A DNA stretch of 64,000 nucleotides from positions 124,001 through 188,000 of the forward strand of contig NZ_ANFX01000008.1 of the NCBI RefSeq assembly GCF_000331285.1. Reading direction: 5' to 3'. Source of the DNA: Porphyrobacter sp. AAP82. GTDB taxonomy: Bacteria > Pseudomonadota > Alphaproteobacteria > Sphingomonadales > Sphingomonadaceae. Of this stretch, positions 50,401 to 56,840 are shown piece after piece (position 1 is the stretch's first letter; each line of letters begins with the position of its first letter). The translations under genes were made by a program, and so were the position numbers. The notes below the pieces were generated by a model that saw only the letters and a list, made by a program, of their open reading frames with translations, was not told the origin of the DNA and ran no database searches.

Positions 50401-50986
50401 CACGGGTGGGCCCGTCCCCAAGCTCGCTGCGCTCGTGCCCAGCCCTAACCCCTCCCGCAAGCGGGAGGGGAATCACGTTGCTCGGCACTGCGATGGTCAG
50501 CCGTGCCTCCAGATCATCGGGCGGGAGCAGGATCAGCTGCACGCCCTCGGCATGGCCCGCCAGCATGGCGAGGTCGATCTCGCACACCCCCTTGTCCTGC
50601 CATTCGCCGGTGAGCGTCTGCATCCGCCCCGCGCTGATCAACCGGCACAGGCGTCCATAGGCGGCGCGGGTTTCGGGGTAGGCGAGGAAGGCGAGGCCAC
50701 AGGTCGTCTCGATCCGGCAGCCGATCACGGGCCTGAGCTTCAGCGTCTTCGCCTCGGTGTGGATGCGCACCACCCCGGCCATCGAATTGACGTCGGCAAT
50801 CCCCAGCGCGTCATAGCCCAGCGCGTGCGCCGCCAGCACCAGATCGACCGCATCGGACGCGCCGCGCAGGAAGCTGAAACAGCTGACGAGGCCGAGTTCC
50901 ACAAAGGGCGCGCGCGGCGGGGGCACGATGCCATCGGGATCGACCTGCAAGGTGCGCTTGTCGGGGGTGAGCGGGCCCTCCGGCAT
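47423..50986 (-). CDS. dnaE2: error-prone DNA polymerase DnaE2
   Basis: A protein of 1187 residues. The N-terminal PHP domain starts FVELGLVSCFSFLRGASDAV. The polymerase core has CQGRGSAANSAVCYVLGIT, RKEPPDIDVDFEHERREEVI (catalytic Asp pair) and GMPRHLGQHVGGFILTEG; the C-terminal OB domain includes VAGVVLIRQRPGSAKGVTFI. Part of the ImuA-ImuB-DnaE2 mutasome for SOS translesion synthesis. Within the PHP domain, residues about 172-211 are encoded by a palindromic repeat and read PLPLAGGVRAGHERSELGD and on to TPSRKREG. Starts one base after the udgX stop. Confidence 0.95.
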   Translation of the reverse strand: MPEGPLTPDKRTLQVDPDGIVPPPRAPFVELGLVSCFSFLRGASDAVDLVLAAHALGYDALGIADVNSMAGVVRIHTEAKTLKLRPVIGCRIETTCGLAFLAYPETRAAYGRLCRLISAGRMQTLTGEWQDKGVCEIDLAMLAGHAEGVQLILLPPDDLEARLTIAVPSNVIPLPLAGGVRAGHERSELGDGPTRDRSHAPPITPSRKREGSISASPFGPTPFTAPFTDLLPHLVRQLPALRHLAASHLYRGDDIARIERLDALARANGLGLLATNDVHYHAPERRALQDVMTAIRHKTTVAAAGHLLHPNAERHLKSPEQMQRLFARWPHAIAATREVADRCNFSLDELRYEYPEEIHPDGQTPQAFLESEVWAGAGRRYPSGLPDHVRRTLGRELALIAKLDLARYFLTIKDIVDFARSQEPPILCQGRGSAANSAVCYVLGITSVDPAKHQLLFDRFISEERKEPPDIDVDFEHERREEVIQYIYRKYGRHRAGLCATVIHYRPRMAIREVGKAMGLSEDVTSALARTVWGGWGREISEKHAAETGLDITDPHLRRVLKLTEQMIGMPRHLGQHVGGFILTEGALSETVPIGNGAMPERSFIEWDKDDIDALGILKVDVLALGMLTCIRKCLDLLGAHHDRALTLATVPREDHETYAMLRKGDSLGVFQVESRAQMNMLPRLRPREFYDLVIQVAIVRPGPIQGDMVHPYLKRRRGAEPVRIPAPAPEHGPPDELTSILGRTLGVPIFQEQAMKIALDAAKFSSLEANRLRKAMATFRSRGMVDELQDMMVERMVARGYDRDFAQRCFNQIRGFGEYGFPESHAASFAQLVYVSSWLKCHYPAAFAAALLNSQPMGFYAPAQIVRDAQGHGVAVLPVDVNHSAWDCTLEGEGEPFALRLGLRQIDGLPEHVAAALVSARESGGAFRDIADLRARGGLSPAHIERLASADAFTSLGLTRRQALWDARSLVAAPDLPLFRAMGAREEGAERAAIRLPAMPLSEEVVADYQTTRLSLKAHPMAFLRADLAARGFVRAADLRARKFRSMVQVAGVVLIRQRPGSAKGVTFITLEDETGVINLVVWPDLKEKQRKVVMGARLMEVRGRVEYDDEVIHVIAAHMSDATMRLHALSDDLLDAPLARADEVNRPMPERGPRPRDMIDELAPQPNVTGHPRDHRILPKSRDFH
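50354..50470. repeat. palindromic repeat inserted in frame in dnaE2
   Basis: Two copies of a 10-bp hairpin (CCCCTCCCGC with GCGGGAGGGG) at 50354-50375 and 50449-50470 flank a middle part. The middle contains a perfect 10-bp inverted repeat, GTGATCGGAG (50376-50385) with CTCCGATCAC (50394-50403). The 117 bases are read through without a stop in dnaE2. Same terminal hairpins as the repeat at 52455-52575. Confidence 0.9.
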
Positions 50987-50987
50987 C

Positions 50988-52448
50988 TCAGCCCGTCAGC
51001 GCCGCGAGCCGTGCCTGCACGGCCGCAAGGTCGGCTGAAAACAGCGCCGCCTGCTCCGCGCGTGCCGCCCCGTCGAGGCGCAGCAAATAGGACGGGTGAA
51101 CCGTCACCCACAGCTCCGCCCCGTCATCGAGCCGGATCGCCCGCCCGCGCTCGCGCGTGACGCTGACGGTGCGGCCGAGAAGCCCGCGCGCCGCGCTCGC
51201 CCCCAGCGCCAGCACGATCCGGGGCCGGACCAGCGACCGCTCGGCCTCGAGCCACCAGCGGCAGGTGTCGATCTCCTTCGCGCCCGGCGACTGGTGGAGG
51301 CGGTGCTTGCCCTTCCACGTGAACTTGAAGTGCTTGACCGCATTGGTGACGTAGGCCGCCTCGCGCTCGATCCCGGCACGGGCGAGGTGATCGTCGAGCA
51401 GCTGCCCGGCAGGTCCCACGAAGGGCCGTCCGGCCTGATCCTCCTCATCGCCGGGCTGCTCGCCGATGATCATCAGGGGAGCGCCAGGCAGCCCCTCCCC
51501 CGCCACGGCGCGGGTGCCGCAGTCGGCGATTCCGCAATCGCGGCAGGCCCCGGCCCCTTGCGCGACCTCGGCGAGGCTGGCGGGCCGCGCCCGCTCGGCC
51601 CGCGCGCCCGCGGTCACCATCGCCGTCTCGCGCGCCTGCGCCCCGGCGATGAGCTGCGGGATCAGCTCGGCCTCGGGCAGGTTCTTCCAGTATTTCTTGG
51701 GCATCTCCGAAAGCATCGCACCGACCTTCAATCGCGCCGGATTGAAGATCGAGGCGTAGTAGGAACGCCACAGCGCCTCGACCGGATCGCCCTGCGGCGC
51801 ATCCTCGCGCCGCGCCGGTGGCCCCTCGCGCATGGTCTCGCCGTCCCAGTGGATGCTCCCGCGCGGGGTCAGGATCGACCAGCGCATGTTGGCGAAGCGG
51901 CGTATGAAGAAGCCCGCTTCGGCGCGAAGGATGTGGTGATCGGGCTCGAACCAGGCGACGAAGTGGGGGGTGCCATCTTCCTCGATGACCTCGCGGAAGC
52001 GGACGAAGGCATGCATCTTGTGGGCGTCGCGCCGCACCGCTTTGGCGAGCTCTTCGCAGCGGCGGACTTCGGGGTCGGCCGTGTCCTCCATCAGGCGGGG
52101 GTTGCTCTGAAGCCGCCACAGCAGACGGTAGAGCAGGCCGAAGCGCGTGCGCTCGGAATGGAGCGCAGCGCTGCGGGCGACCGTCAGAAACCGCTGGCTG
52201 GCGCGCACGGGACGCGGATCGGCGGGCGGCGGGGGAAGGCGCTTCTCGCCGCGTGCCAAAGAACCTTGGTGCCCTTCGGAGGCGAACAGATCGCCCGTCC
52301 CGCCCGGCTCGATCCACGAGACGCGGTCGGGCGGCACATCGCCCTGGACGAGGCCCCGCGCCCGCTCACACCAGAAGGCGAAATCATCCGGAGCCGGCAG
52401 GTGGACGGCGTAGTGCGCGCCGAGGCTGACATGCTGCATCGCGGTCAT
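50988..52448 (-). CDS. UdgX family uracil-DNA-binding protein fused to TIGR03915-type N-terminal domain
   Basis: A protein of 486 residues. The N-terminal half (to about 280) matches the domain usually encoded beside the radical-SAM repair protein, with RCEELAKAVRRDAHKMHAFV and RFANMRWSILTPRGSIHWDG. The C-terminal half is a family-4-like uracil-DNA glycosylase with the Fe-S cysteines C-x-x-CG (ACRDCGIADCGTRAV), GEQPGDEEDQAGRPFVGPAG, and the UdgX loop GKHRLHQSPGAK, whose His forms a covalent link to the abasic sugar in known UdgX. The second substrate motif is VTVHPSYLLR. It starts downstream of the radical-SAM gene behind a repeat element, and is coupled to dnaE2. Confidence 0.9.
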   Translation of the reverse strand: MTAMQHVSLGAHYAVHLPAPDDFAFWCERARGLVQGDVPPDRVSWIEPGGTGDLFASEGHQGSLARGEKRLPPPPADPRPVRASQRFLTVARSAALHSERTRFGLLYRLLWRLQSNPRLMEDTADPEVRRCEELAKAVRRDAHKMHAFVRFREVIEEDGTPHFVAWFEPDHHILRAEAGFFIRRFANMRWSILTPRGSIHWDGETMREGPPARREDAPQGDPVEALWRSYYASIFNPARLKVGAMLSEMPKKYWKNLPEAELIPQLIAGAQARETAMVTAGARAERARPASLAEVAQGAGACRDCGIADCGTRAVAGEGLPGAPLMIIGEQPGDEEDQAGRPFVGPAGQLLDDHLARAGIEREAAYVTNAVKHFKFTWKGKHRLHQSPGAKEIDTCRWWLEAERSLVRPRIVLALGASAARGLLGRTVSVTRERGRAIRLDDGAELWVTVHPSYLLRLDGAARAEQAALFSADLAAVQARLAALTG

Positions 52449-52454
52449 TTTGCC

Positions 52455-52575
52455 CCCCTCCCGCCCGCGGGAGGGGTTGGGGGTGGGTGCGCGAAGCGCT
52501 GGGCCGGGAGGCCCACCCCGCTGCGACTAGCGAGCAAGCTCGCAAGTCTCGCTGCCCCTCCCGCAAGCGGGAGGG
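52455..52575. repeat. palindromic repeat between radical-SAM gene and udgX
   Basis: Terminal hairpins CCCCTCCCGC/GCGGGAGGGG at 52455-52476 and CCCCTCCCGC/GCGGGAGGG at 52555-52575, like the copy inside dnaE2 but with a different centre (includes GTGGG and CCCAC arms). It occupies nearly all of the 148-base gap, and the hairpins sit between two genes that are probably co-transcribed. Confidence 0.88.
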
Positions 52576-52596
52576 ATGATGAGAGCGCCCGCACCA

Positions 52597-53835
52597 TCAG
52601 AACAGCTCCAGCTGCTCGGACTTCGTCACCAGCAGCCCGCGCAGATCGGCGCGGTCGGTGAGGAAGGTCGGGCGCCAGTCCACCGTGCAGATGAAGGGCC
52701 GCACCTTGGCGACCGACGCCGTCAGCCGCGCCACATCGTCAAGCCGCAATGTCCGGTGCCGCCGCGAGGCGAGGATGCGCGCCACCGCCTTGGTGCCCAG
52801 CCCCGGGACCCGCAGCAGCATCTCCCGGGGCGCGCGGTTGACGTCGACCGGGAAGCTTGCGCGGAACTTCAATGCCCAGGCGAGCTTGGGGTCGATATCG
52901 AGCGGCAGGTTGCCATCCGCCCCGGCTGCGTCCGCCACGTCCTGCGGGGCAAAGCCGTAGAAACGCATCAGCCAGTCCGACTGGTAGAGCCGGTGCTCGC
53001 GCAGCAAGGGCGGGCGTTTCAAGGGCAGCACGGCAGAGGCATCGGGGATCGGCGAGAAGGCGCTGTAATAGACCCGCCTGAGGCCAAAATCGCCATAGAG
53101 CCGGCTCGCCTTGCCGATGATCGCGCTGTCCGAGGCTCCGTCCGCGCCGACGATCATCTGGGTCGATTGGCCCGCCGGTGCAAAGCGCGGGGCGTGGCGG
53201 AAGCGCTTGCGCTCGTCCCTGGCCTCGACGATCCGCGCCTTGGTCCGCGCAATCGCGCCCTCGATCTGCCCGGCATTCTTGTCGGGCGCGAGGCGGGTCA
53301 GCCCGGCGGTGGTGGGCAGTTCGACATTGATCGAGACCCGGTCGGCATAGAGCCCGGCCTGATGGATGATCTCAGGCTCGGCCTCGGGGATGGTCTTCAA
53401 GTGGATATAGCCGCGAAAGTCATGCTCCTCGCGCAGGATGCGCGCGACCTCGACCAGCTGCTCCATCGTGTGATTGGCGTTTCTGACGATCCCCGAGGAC
53501 AGGAACAGCCCCTCGATATAGTTGCGGCGGTAGAAATTGAGCGTGAGGTCGACCACTTCCTGCGGGGTGAAGCGCGCGCGCGGGGTGTTCGCGCTCTTGC
53601 GGTTGATGCAGTAGTGGCAATCGAAGATGCAGTGGTTGGTCAGCAGGATCTTGAGCAGCGAAATGCAGCGGCCATCGGGTGCATAGGCGTGGCAGATCCC
53701 CATCCCCTCGGTCGATCCCACACCCTTGCCGCCCAGCGAATTCTTCTTCGCCGTGCCGGAGGACGCGCAGGAGGCATCATATTTCGCCGCATCGGCGAGG
53801 ATTTCGAGACGCTGGCGTAAGGATTGCTGGGCCAT
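52597..53835 (-). CDS. putative DNA modification/repair radical SAM protein (TIGR03916 type)
   Basis: A protein of 412 residues. The Fe-S/SAM motif is CxxxCxxC in LTNHCIFDCHYCINRKSA at about residues 70-87. LFLSSGIVRNANHTMEQLVE and VSINVELPTTAGL are in the radical-SAM barrel. The C-terminal part has a helix-hairpin-helix-like block (FPVDVNRAPREMLLRVPGLG) suggesting DNA binding. It is almost always encoded beside a TIGR03915/UdgX gene, as here, and the chemistry is unknown. A LexA box 26 bases upstream of the ATG indicates SOS induction. Confidence 0.88.
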   Translation of the reverse strand: MAQQSLRQRLEILADAAKYDASCASSGTAKKNSLGGKGVGSTEGMGICHAYAPDGRCISLLKILLTNHCIFDCHYCINRKSANTPRARFTPQEVVDLTLNFYRRNYIEGLFLSSGIVRNANHTMEQLVEVARILREEHDFRGYIHLKTIPEAEPEIIHQAGLYADRVSINVELPTTAGLTRLAPDKNAGQIEGAIARTKARIVEARDERKRFRHAPRFAPAGQSTQMIVGADGASDSAIIGKASRLYGDFGLRRVYYSAFSPIPDASAVLPLKRPPLLREHRLYQSDWLMRFYGFAPQDVADAAGADGNLPLDIDPKLAWALKFRASFPVDVNRAPREMLLRVPGLGTKAVARILASRRHRTLRLDDVARLTASVAKVRPFICTVDWRPTFLTDRADLRGLLVTKSEQLELF

Positions 53836-53860
53836 GGGAACGCGGGAACACCTTTCGAGC

Positions 53861-53875
53861 GTTCCTTATATGTTC
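53861..53875 (-). promoter_or_regulatory. LexA box upstream of the radical-SAM gene
   Basis: GTTC-CTTATAT-GTTC, a perfect GTTC-N7-GTTC alphaproteobacterial LexA site (equivalent to GAAC-N7-GAAC on the minus strand), 26 bases before the ATG at 53835. Confidence 0.85.
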
Positions 53876-53938
53876 CTATGCCTCGCCTGCCAAATGCAAA
53901 GCTTGCAAGCAGTGCGTGCCTTGCGATCAGTGGACGGA

Positions 53939-54271
53939 TCAGTAGATCCGGCGCAGCACCGGCGGGCTGTTTTGCAGGGCGCCGCCTTCGCACAGATAGT
54001 CGATCACCGCAGGGTGCATCGCGCCCTCGAAGGCGACCCCGGCAATCCCCCCTTCGACCCAGGCGATCACCCCGAGCGGGGCGTTGATGCCGCCCACCTT
54101 CATCGTCACCCGGTCGCCCACCTCGGCAAAACCGGGCTTTGCGCGGATCTTGCAGCCGCCTTCGGACAGGTCGACCAGATCGACGAACACCACCCGCGAG
54201 CGCACACGGCTCTTGACCGTCAGGCTCATCGGCCGACGCTCCGAAGCACGAGGGATCGAATTCAGGCTCAT
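53939..54271 (-). CDS. PilZ domain protein
   Basis: A protein of 110 residues. Arg-rich N-terminus (RASERRPMSLTVKSRVRSR) followed by VVFVDLVDLSEGGCKIRA, the D/NxSxxG c-di-GMP-binding motif of PilZ, and VGGINAPLGVIAWVEGGIAGVAF as the beta-barrel core. It probably binds cyclic di-GMP, with the effector partner unknown. It sits between imuB (54 bases) and the LexA-controlled radical-SAM gene, an unusual place within an SOS cassette. Confidence 0.75.
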   Translation of the reverse strand: MSLNSIPRASERRPMSLTVKSRVRSRVVFVDLVDLSEGGCKIRAKPGFAEVGDRVTMKVGGINAPLGVIAWVEGGIAGVAFEGAMHPAVIDYLCEGGALQNSPPVLRRIY

Positions 54272-54325
54272 GGTGCCGGCATCGCATAAATGGGTAAAGG
54301 AATGCTGAGTGATGCGGCGCGAAAG

Positions 54326-56092
54326 TCAGGCATAAAGGCCTTGCAGGAACCAGTCGGGCACCCCGCCGCGCCCGTCTCCGGCAAGGCCTGCGCGGTAGAT
54401 CCAGTAGCGCCGCCCGGCCGCATCCTCGATCCGGTAATAGTCGCGCAGCCGCGTGGTGGAGCGTTCGCGCCACCATTCGGGGGCGATGCGTTCGGGCCCC
54501 TCGACCCGCGCCACCTCGCGCACTTGCCCACGCCAGCGGAAGCGCTGGGGGACGCCGTCGGGCGCGGCATGGAGCACCGCGATCGGCTCCGGCCGGTCGA
54601 GCAGCTTGAGCGGGCGGGCGTGAAAGGCGAGCGGATGCTGGCTGGCGGGCACGGGTTCGAGCGGCGGCTGCCAGCTCTGTGCGCGTTCGGGGATGTGGCT
54701 CGCCCGGGCGACCGGGCGGGTGACAGCGCGGGGCCCGAGCCGCACGCCGAGCCGGTCGATGCAGGCGGCAAGCGCGGTGCCGTGGTCTTCGGCTGCGGCA
54801 TCGAGATCGGCCTGGGCAAGGTGCAGCGGCTCGCTCCAGCTGGCGCGCAGCTGCACCATCTCGATCCCGAACCCGGCGTCGATATCGTCGAGTCGCGCCG
54901 CGAAGAGCCGGGTGATGTGCGCAGCCTCGCGGGTCGCGGCGGCAAGCTCGATGCGGCGCTGGAGGACCTCGCCGTCGACCCGCCACAGCGCCAGTTCGAG
55001 CCGCCGCGCGCCATGCCCGCGCGCCTCGAGCACGCGCACCATGTCGGCGGCAAGATCGGCAAGCACGGTGTCGAGCGGGGTGCGGTGGCGCAGCGGCTCC
55101 ATCAACCGGCGCTGCACCAGCGGCATGGCTCGCGCGATCACCGGCAGCAGCGGTTCGGGCACCTTGCCCAGCAGCTGGTCCAAGCGCAGCAGCGGATTGG
55201 CGGCGGGCGAGTGGCGGTTGCGGAACCGGCGCCGCAGCGCGTCGCGTGCGGCGGCCTCGCGGTCCGCGTCATCCTCCCCCGCCCCGCCGACGCCTGCAAG
55301 CTCGCCCATGCGCTTGATCCCGAGGCGGCGCAGCGCGGTGAGCACGTCATCGTCAAGCCGCAGCGCCGCGACCGGCAGATCGGCGAGCAGGCGCAGCATA
55401 TCCTCCCCGGCACGGGGAGGGGGACCGCGGCCCGCAGGGTCGGGGTGGAGGGGCGAGCGGCGCTGCCCCGATAGACCAGCTTTCGGATCGCGGTCGCTCG
55501 CCCCTCCACCACCTTCGGTGGTCCCTCTCCCCTGAAGGGGAGGAATGATCGCGCCGCCCCGCCCGTAATGCGACAGTGCCCAGGCCGCCCCCGCAGTGGG
55601 CGCGAGCGCAGGCCGGGCGGTAAGGCCGGCCCGGGCGAAGGCGGCGGCGACGTCCGCCAGCAGGCGCTCCTCACCGCCGAACAGATGGGCCGTGCCGGTG
55701 ACATCGACCAGCAGGCTGTCGGGCGGATCGAGCGCGCTCCACGGCCCCCAGCGCTGCGCCCACACGGCGAGCTTCTCCAGCGCGGCAAGATCACCGGCCG
55801 GATCGGCGGGAACGGCGGCAAGATCGGGGCACAGCGCGCGCGCGTCGGCCAGCAGCATGCCGGCGCGCGCGCCCGCTGCAAGGCCGGCATCATTGGCGGC
55901 GGTGATGCGGGGGCCGTGCGCGGTCTCGAGGATCAGCGCGGTGGGGGCCCTATCGGCCTCAGGCGTGGACGCGCGCCGCCAGCGATCGACCGACAGTCGG
56001 ACGAGCCAGATGGACAAGATCCGGCGCGGCCCCGGACTCCATTGGCTGTGCGAGATCGGGATCGCCGGCAAGGCGCAGGGTTCCGGCGTCAT
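54326..56092 (-). CDS. imuB: ImuB, Y-family DNA polymerase-like mutasome protein
   Basis: About 588 residues from the ATG at 56092; a TTG near the ILSIWLVRLSVDRW core is a possible shorter start. The N-terminal Y-family domain has PTALILETAHGPRITAANDAG and LADARALCPDL, then PPDSLLVDVTGTAHLFGGEE. The usual catalytic acidic pair is not evident, consistent with ImuB being an inactive scaffold that bridges DnaE2 and the beta clamp. Residues about 183-230 (IPPLQGRGTTEGGGGAS through DPAGRGPPPRAGED) are encoded by a palindromic repeat. It overlaps imuA by 134 bases. Confidence 0.9.
   Translation of the reverse strand: MTPEPCALPAIPISHSQWSPGPRRILSIWLVRLSVDRWRRASTPEADRAPTALILETAHGPRITAANDAGLAAGARAGMLLADARALCPDLAAVPADPAGDLAALEKLAVWAQRWGPWSALDPPDSLLVDVTGTAHLFGGEERLLADVAAAFARAGLTARPALAPTAGAAWALSHYGRGGAIIPPLQGRGTTEGGGGASDRDPKAGLSGQRRSPLHPDPAGRGPPPRAGEDMLRLLADLPVAALRLDDDVLTALRRLGIKRMGELAGVGGAGEDDADREAAARDALRRRFRNRHSPAANPLLRLDQLLGKVPEPLLPVIARAMPLVQRRLMEPLRHRTPLDTVLADLAADMVRVLEARGHGARRLELALWRVDGEVLQRRIELAAATREAAHITRLFAARLDDIDAGFGIEMVQLRASWSEPLHLAQADLDAAAEDHGTALAACIDRLGVRLGPRAVTRPVARASHIPERAQSWQPPLEPVPASQHPLAFHARPLKLLDRPEPIAVLHAAPDGVPQRFRWRGQVREVARVEGPERIAPEWWRERSTTRLRDYYRIEDAAGRRYWIYRAGLAGDGRGGVPDWFLQGLYA
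55402..55542. repeat. palindromic repeat inserted in frame in imuB
   Basis: Nested inverted repeats: CCTCCCC/GGGGAGG (55402-55420), GTGGAGGGGCGAGCG (55445-55459) with CGCTCGCCCCTCCAC (55495-55509), ACCACC/GGTGGT (55508-55522), and CTCCCCT/AGGGGAG (55527-55542). The stretch is open in the imuB frame. It is related in style but not identical in sequence to the repeats at 50.4 and 52.5 kb. Confidence 0.85.
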
Positions 56093-56738
56093 CGCAGAGG
56101 CTCCATTGACCAGGCGCGTGGCTGCGCGCGCGGAACAGTTCTGCCTGCCAGGTGGCAGGCCCGGGGGCGGCCGCGTCCCAGCGGCCCGGCGCGGAAGGGG
56201 CGGCGCGCGCGCTCCAGCGCATCCGGGCCGAGGAGAGATCGGGCGCGGCATCGAGGCGCACCAGCCACAGCCTGACCCCGTGGCGCTCGGCCGCCAGGCT
56301 GAGCCGGCGCGAGGCGGTGAAGGAGAGCGCGCGCGGATTGCCCGCGATCTCGCCGATCACGCAAGCAAGATCGCGGCACTTGAGGCCTTCCTCGAGCGCG
56401 AAAAGAGCATCCTCGGGCGTGGCGGCGGCAACGTGAATCAGGCGATGGGCGAGGTCTTGCGGCAGGCCCGCAAGGCATGGCCGCCCGCCCTGCCGGATCG
56501 TCGCGCGGTCCTGCACCCACATGACCTGGCGGGTGTCTTCCCCCTCCCCCGAAACCGCCGCCAGAGCGTCGCGCGCCAGTGCCAGCGCCAGCCCCGCCCC
56601 GCTCGCCTCCCCCGCAGGCGCGAAGATTTCCGAATGGAACGGCTGCGCATTGAGGCCCGGCCGCCAGCGCGGTTCAGGCTGGCCGCACGACAGGACGCGG
56701 GCGGGCGAGGGTTTGGAGAACATGGAGGAACGACTCAT
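55959..56738 (-). CDS. imuA: ImuA, RecA-like mutasome protein
   Basis: About 259 residues from 56738; the internal ATG at 56723 is a possible start that would leave room for a leader after the LexA box. RecA/SulA-like fold: GEASGAGLALALARDALAA (a degenerate P-loop region), VMWVQDRATIRQGGRPCLAGL, and LSFTASRRLSLAAERHGVRLWLVR near the middle. ImuA lacks ATPase motifs in many species and helps assemble the ImuB-DnaE2 mutasome. Induced by LexA release, as the box directly upstream shows. Confidence 0.88.
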   Translation of the reverse strand: MSRSSMFSKPSPARVLSCGQPEPRWRPGLNAQPFHSEIFAPAGEASGAGLALALARDALAAVSGEGEDTRQVMWVQDRATIRQGGRPCLAGLPQDLAHRLIHVAAATPEDALFALEEGLKCRDLACVIGEIAGNPRALSFTASRRLSLAAERHGVRLWLVRLDAAPDLSSARMRWSARAAPSAPGRWDAAAPGPATWQAELFRARSHAPGQWSLCDDAGTLRLAGDPDLAQPMESGAAPDLVHLARPTVGRSLAARVHA

Positions 56739-56740
56739 AT

Positions 56741-56755
56741 GTTCACTTTATGTTC
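56741..56755 (-). promoter_or_regulatory. LexA box upstream of imuA
   Basis: GTTC-ACTTTAT-GTTC, a perfect GTTC-N7-GTTC site ending 2 bases before the upstream-most imuA ATG (56738) and 17 bases before the alternative at 56723. Confidence 0.9.
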
Positions 56756-56840
56756 CATAATCGCTCCGCTGGCAATACATGAGGGCGCGGGAAGCGATGT
56801 GCCTCCCGCGCCCTCCGACGCCTTTCCCGCAGGTCAACGG

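Noticed and set aside
50354-50470. Tandem identical hairpins considered as a CRISPR or tandem-repeat array
   Set aside because: Only two hairpin copies at the ends of one element, no regular spacers, no cas genes.
54326-56251. The longer imuB frame up to 56251
   Set aside because: The extension is Arg/Pro-rich antisense-like sequence inside imuA, without family similarity; the ATG at 56092 is the nearest good start upstream of the Y-family core.
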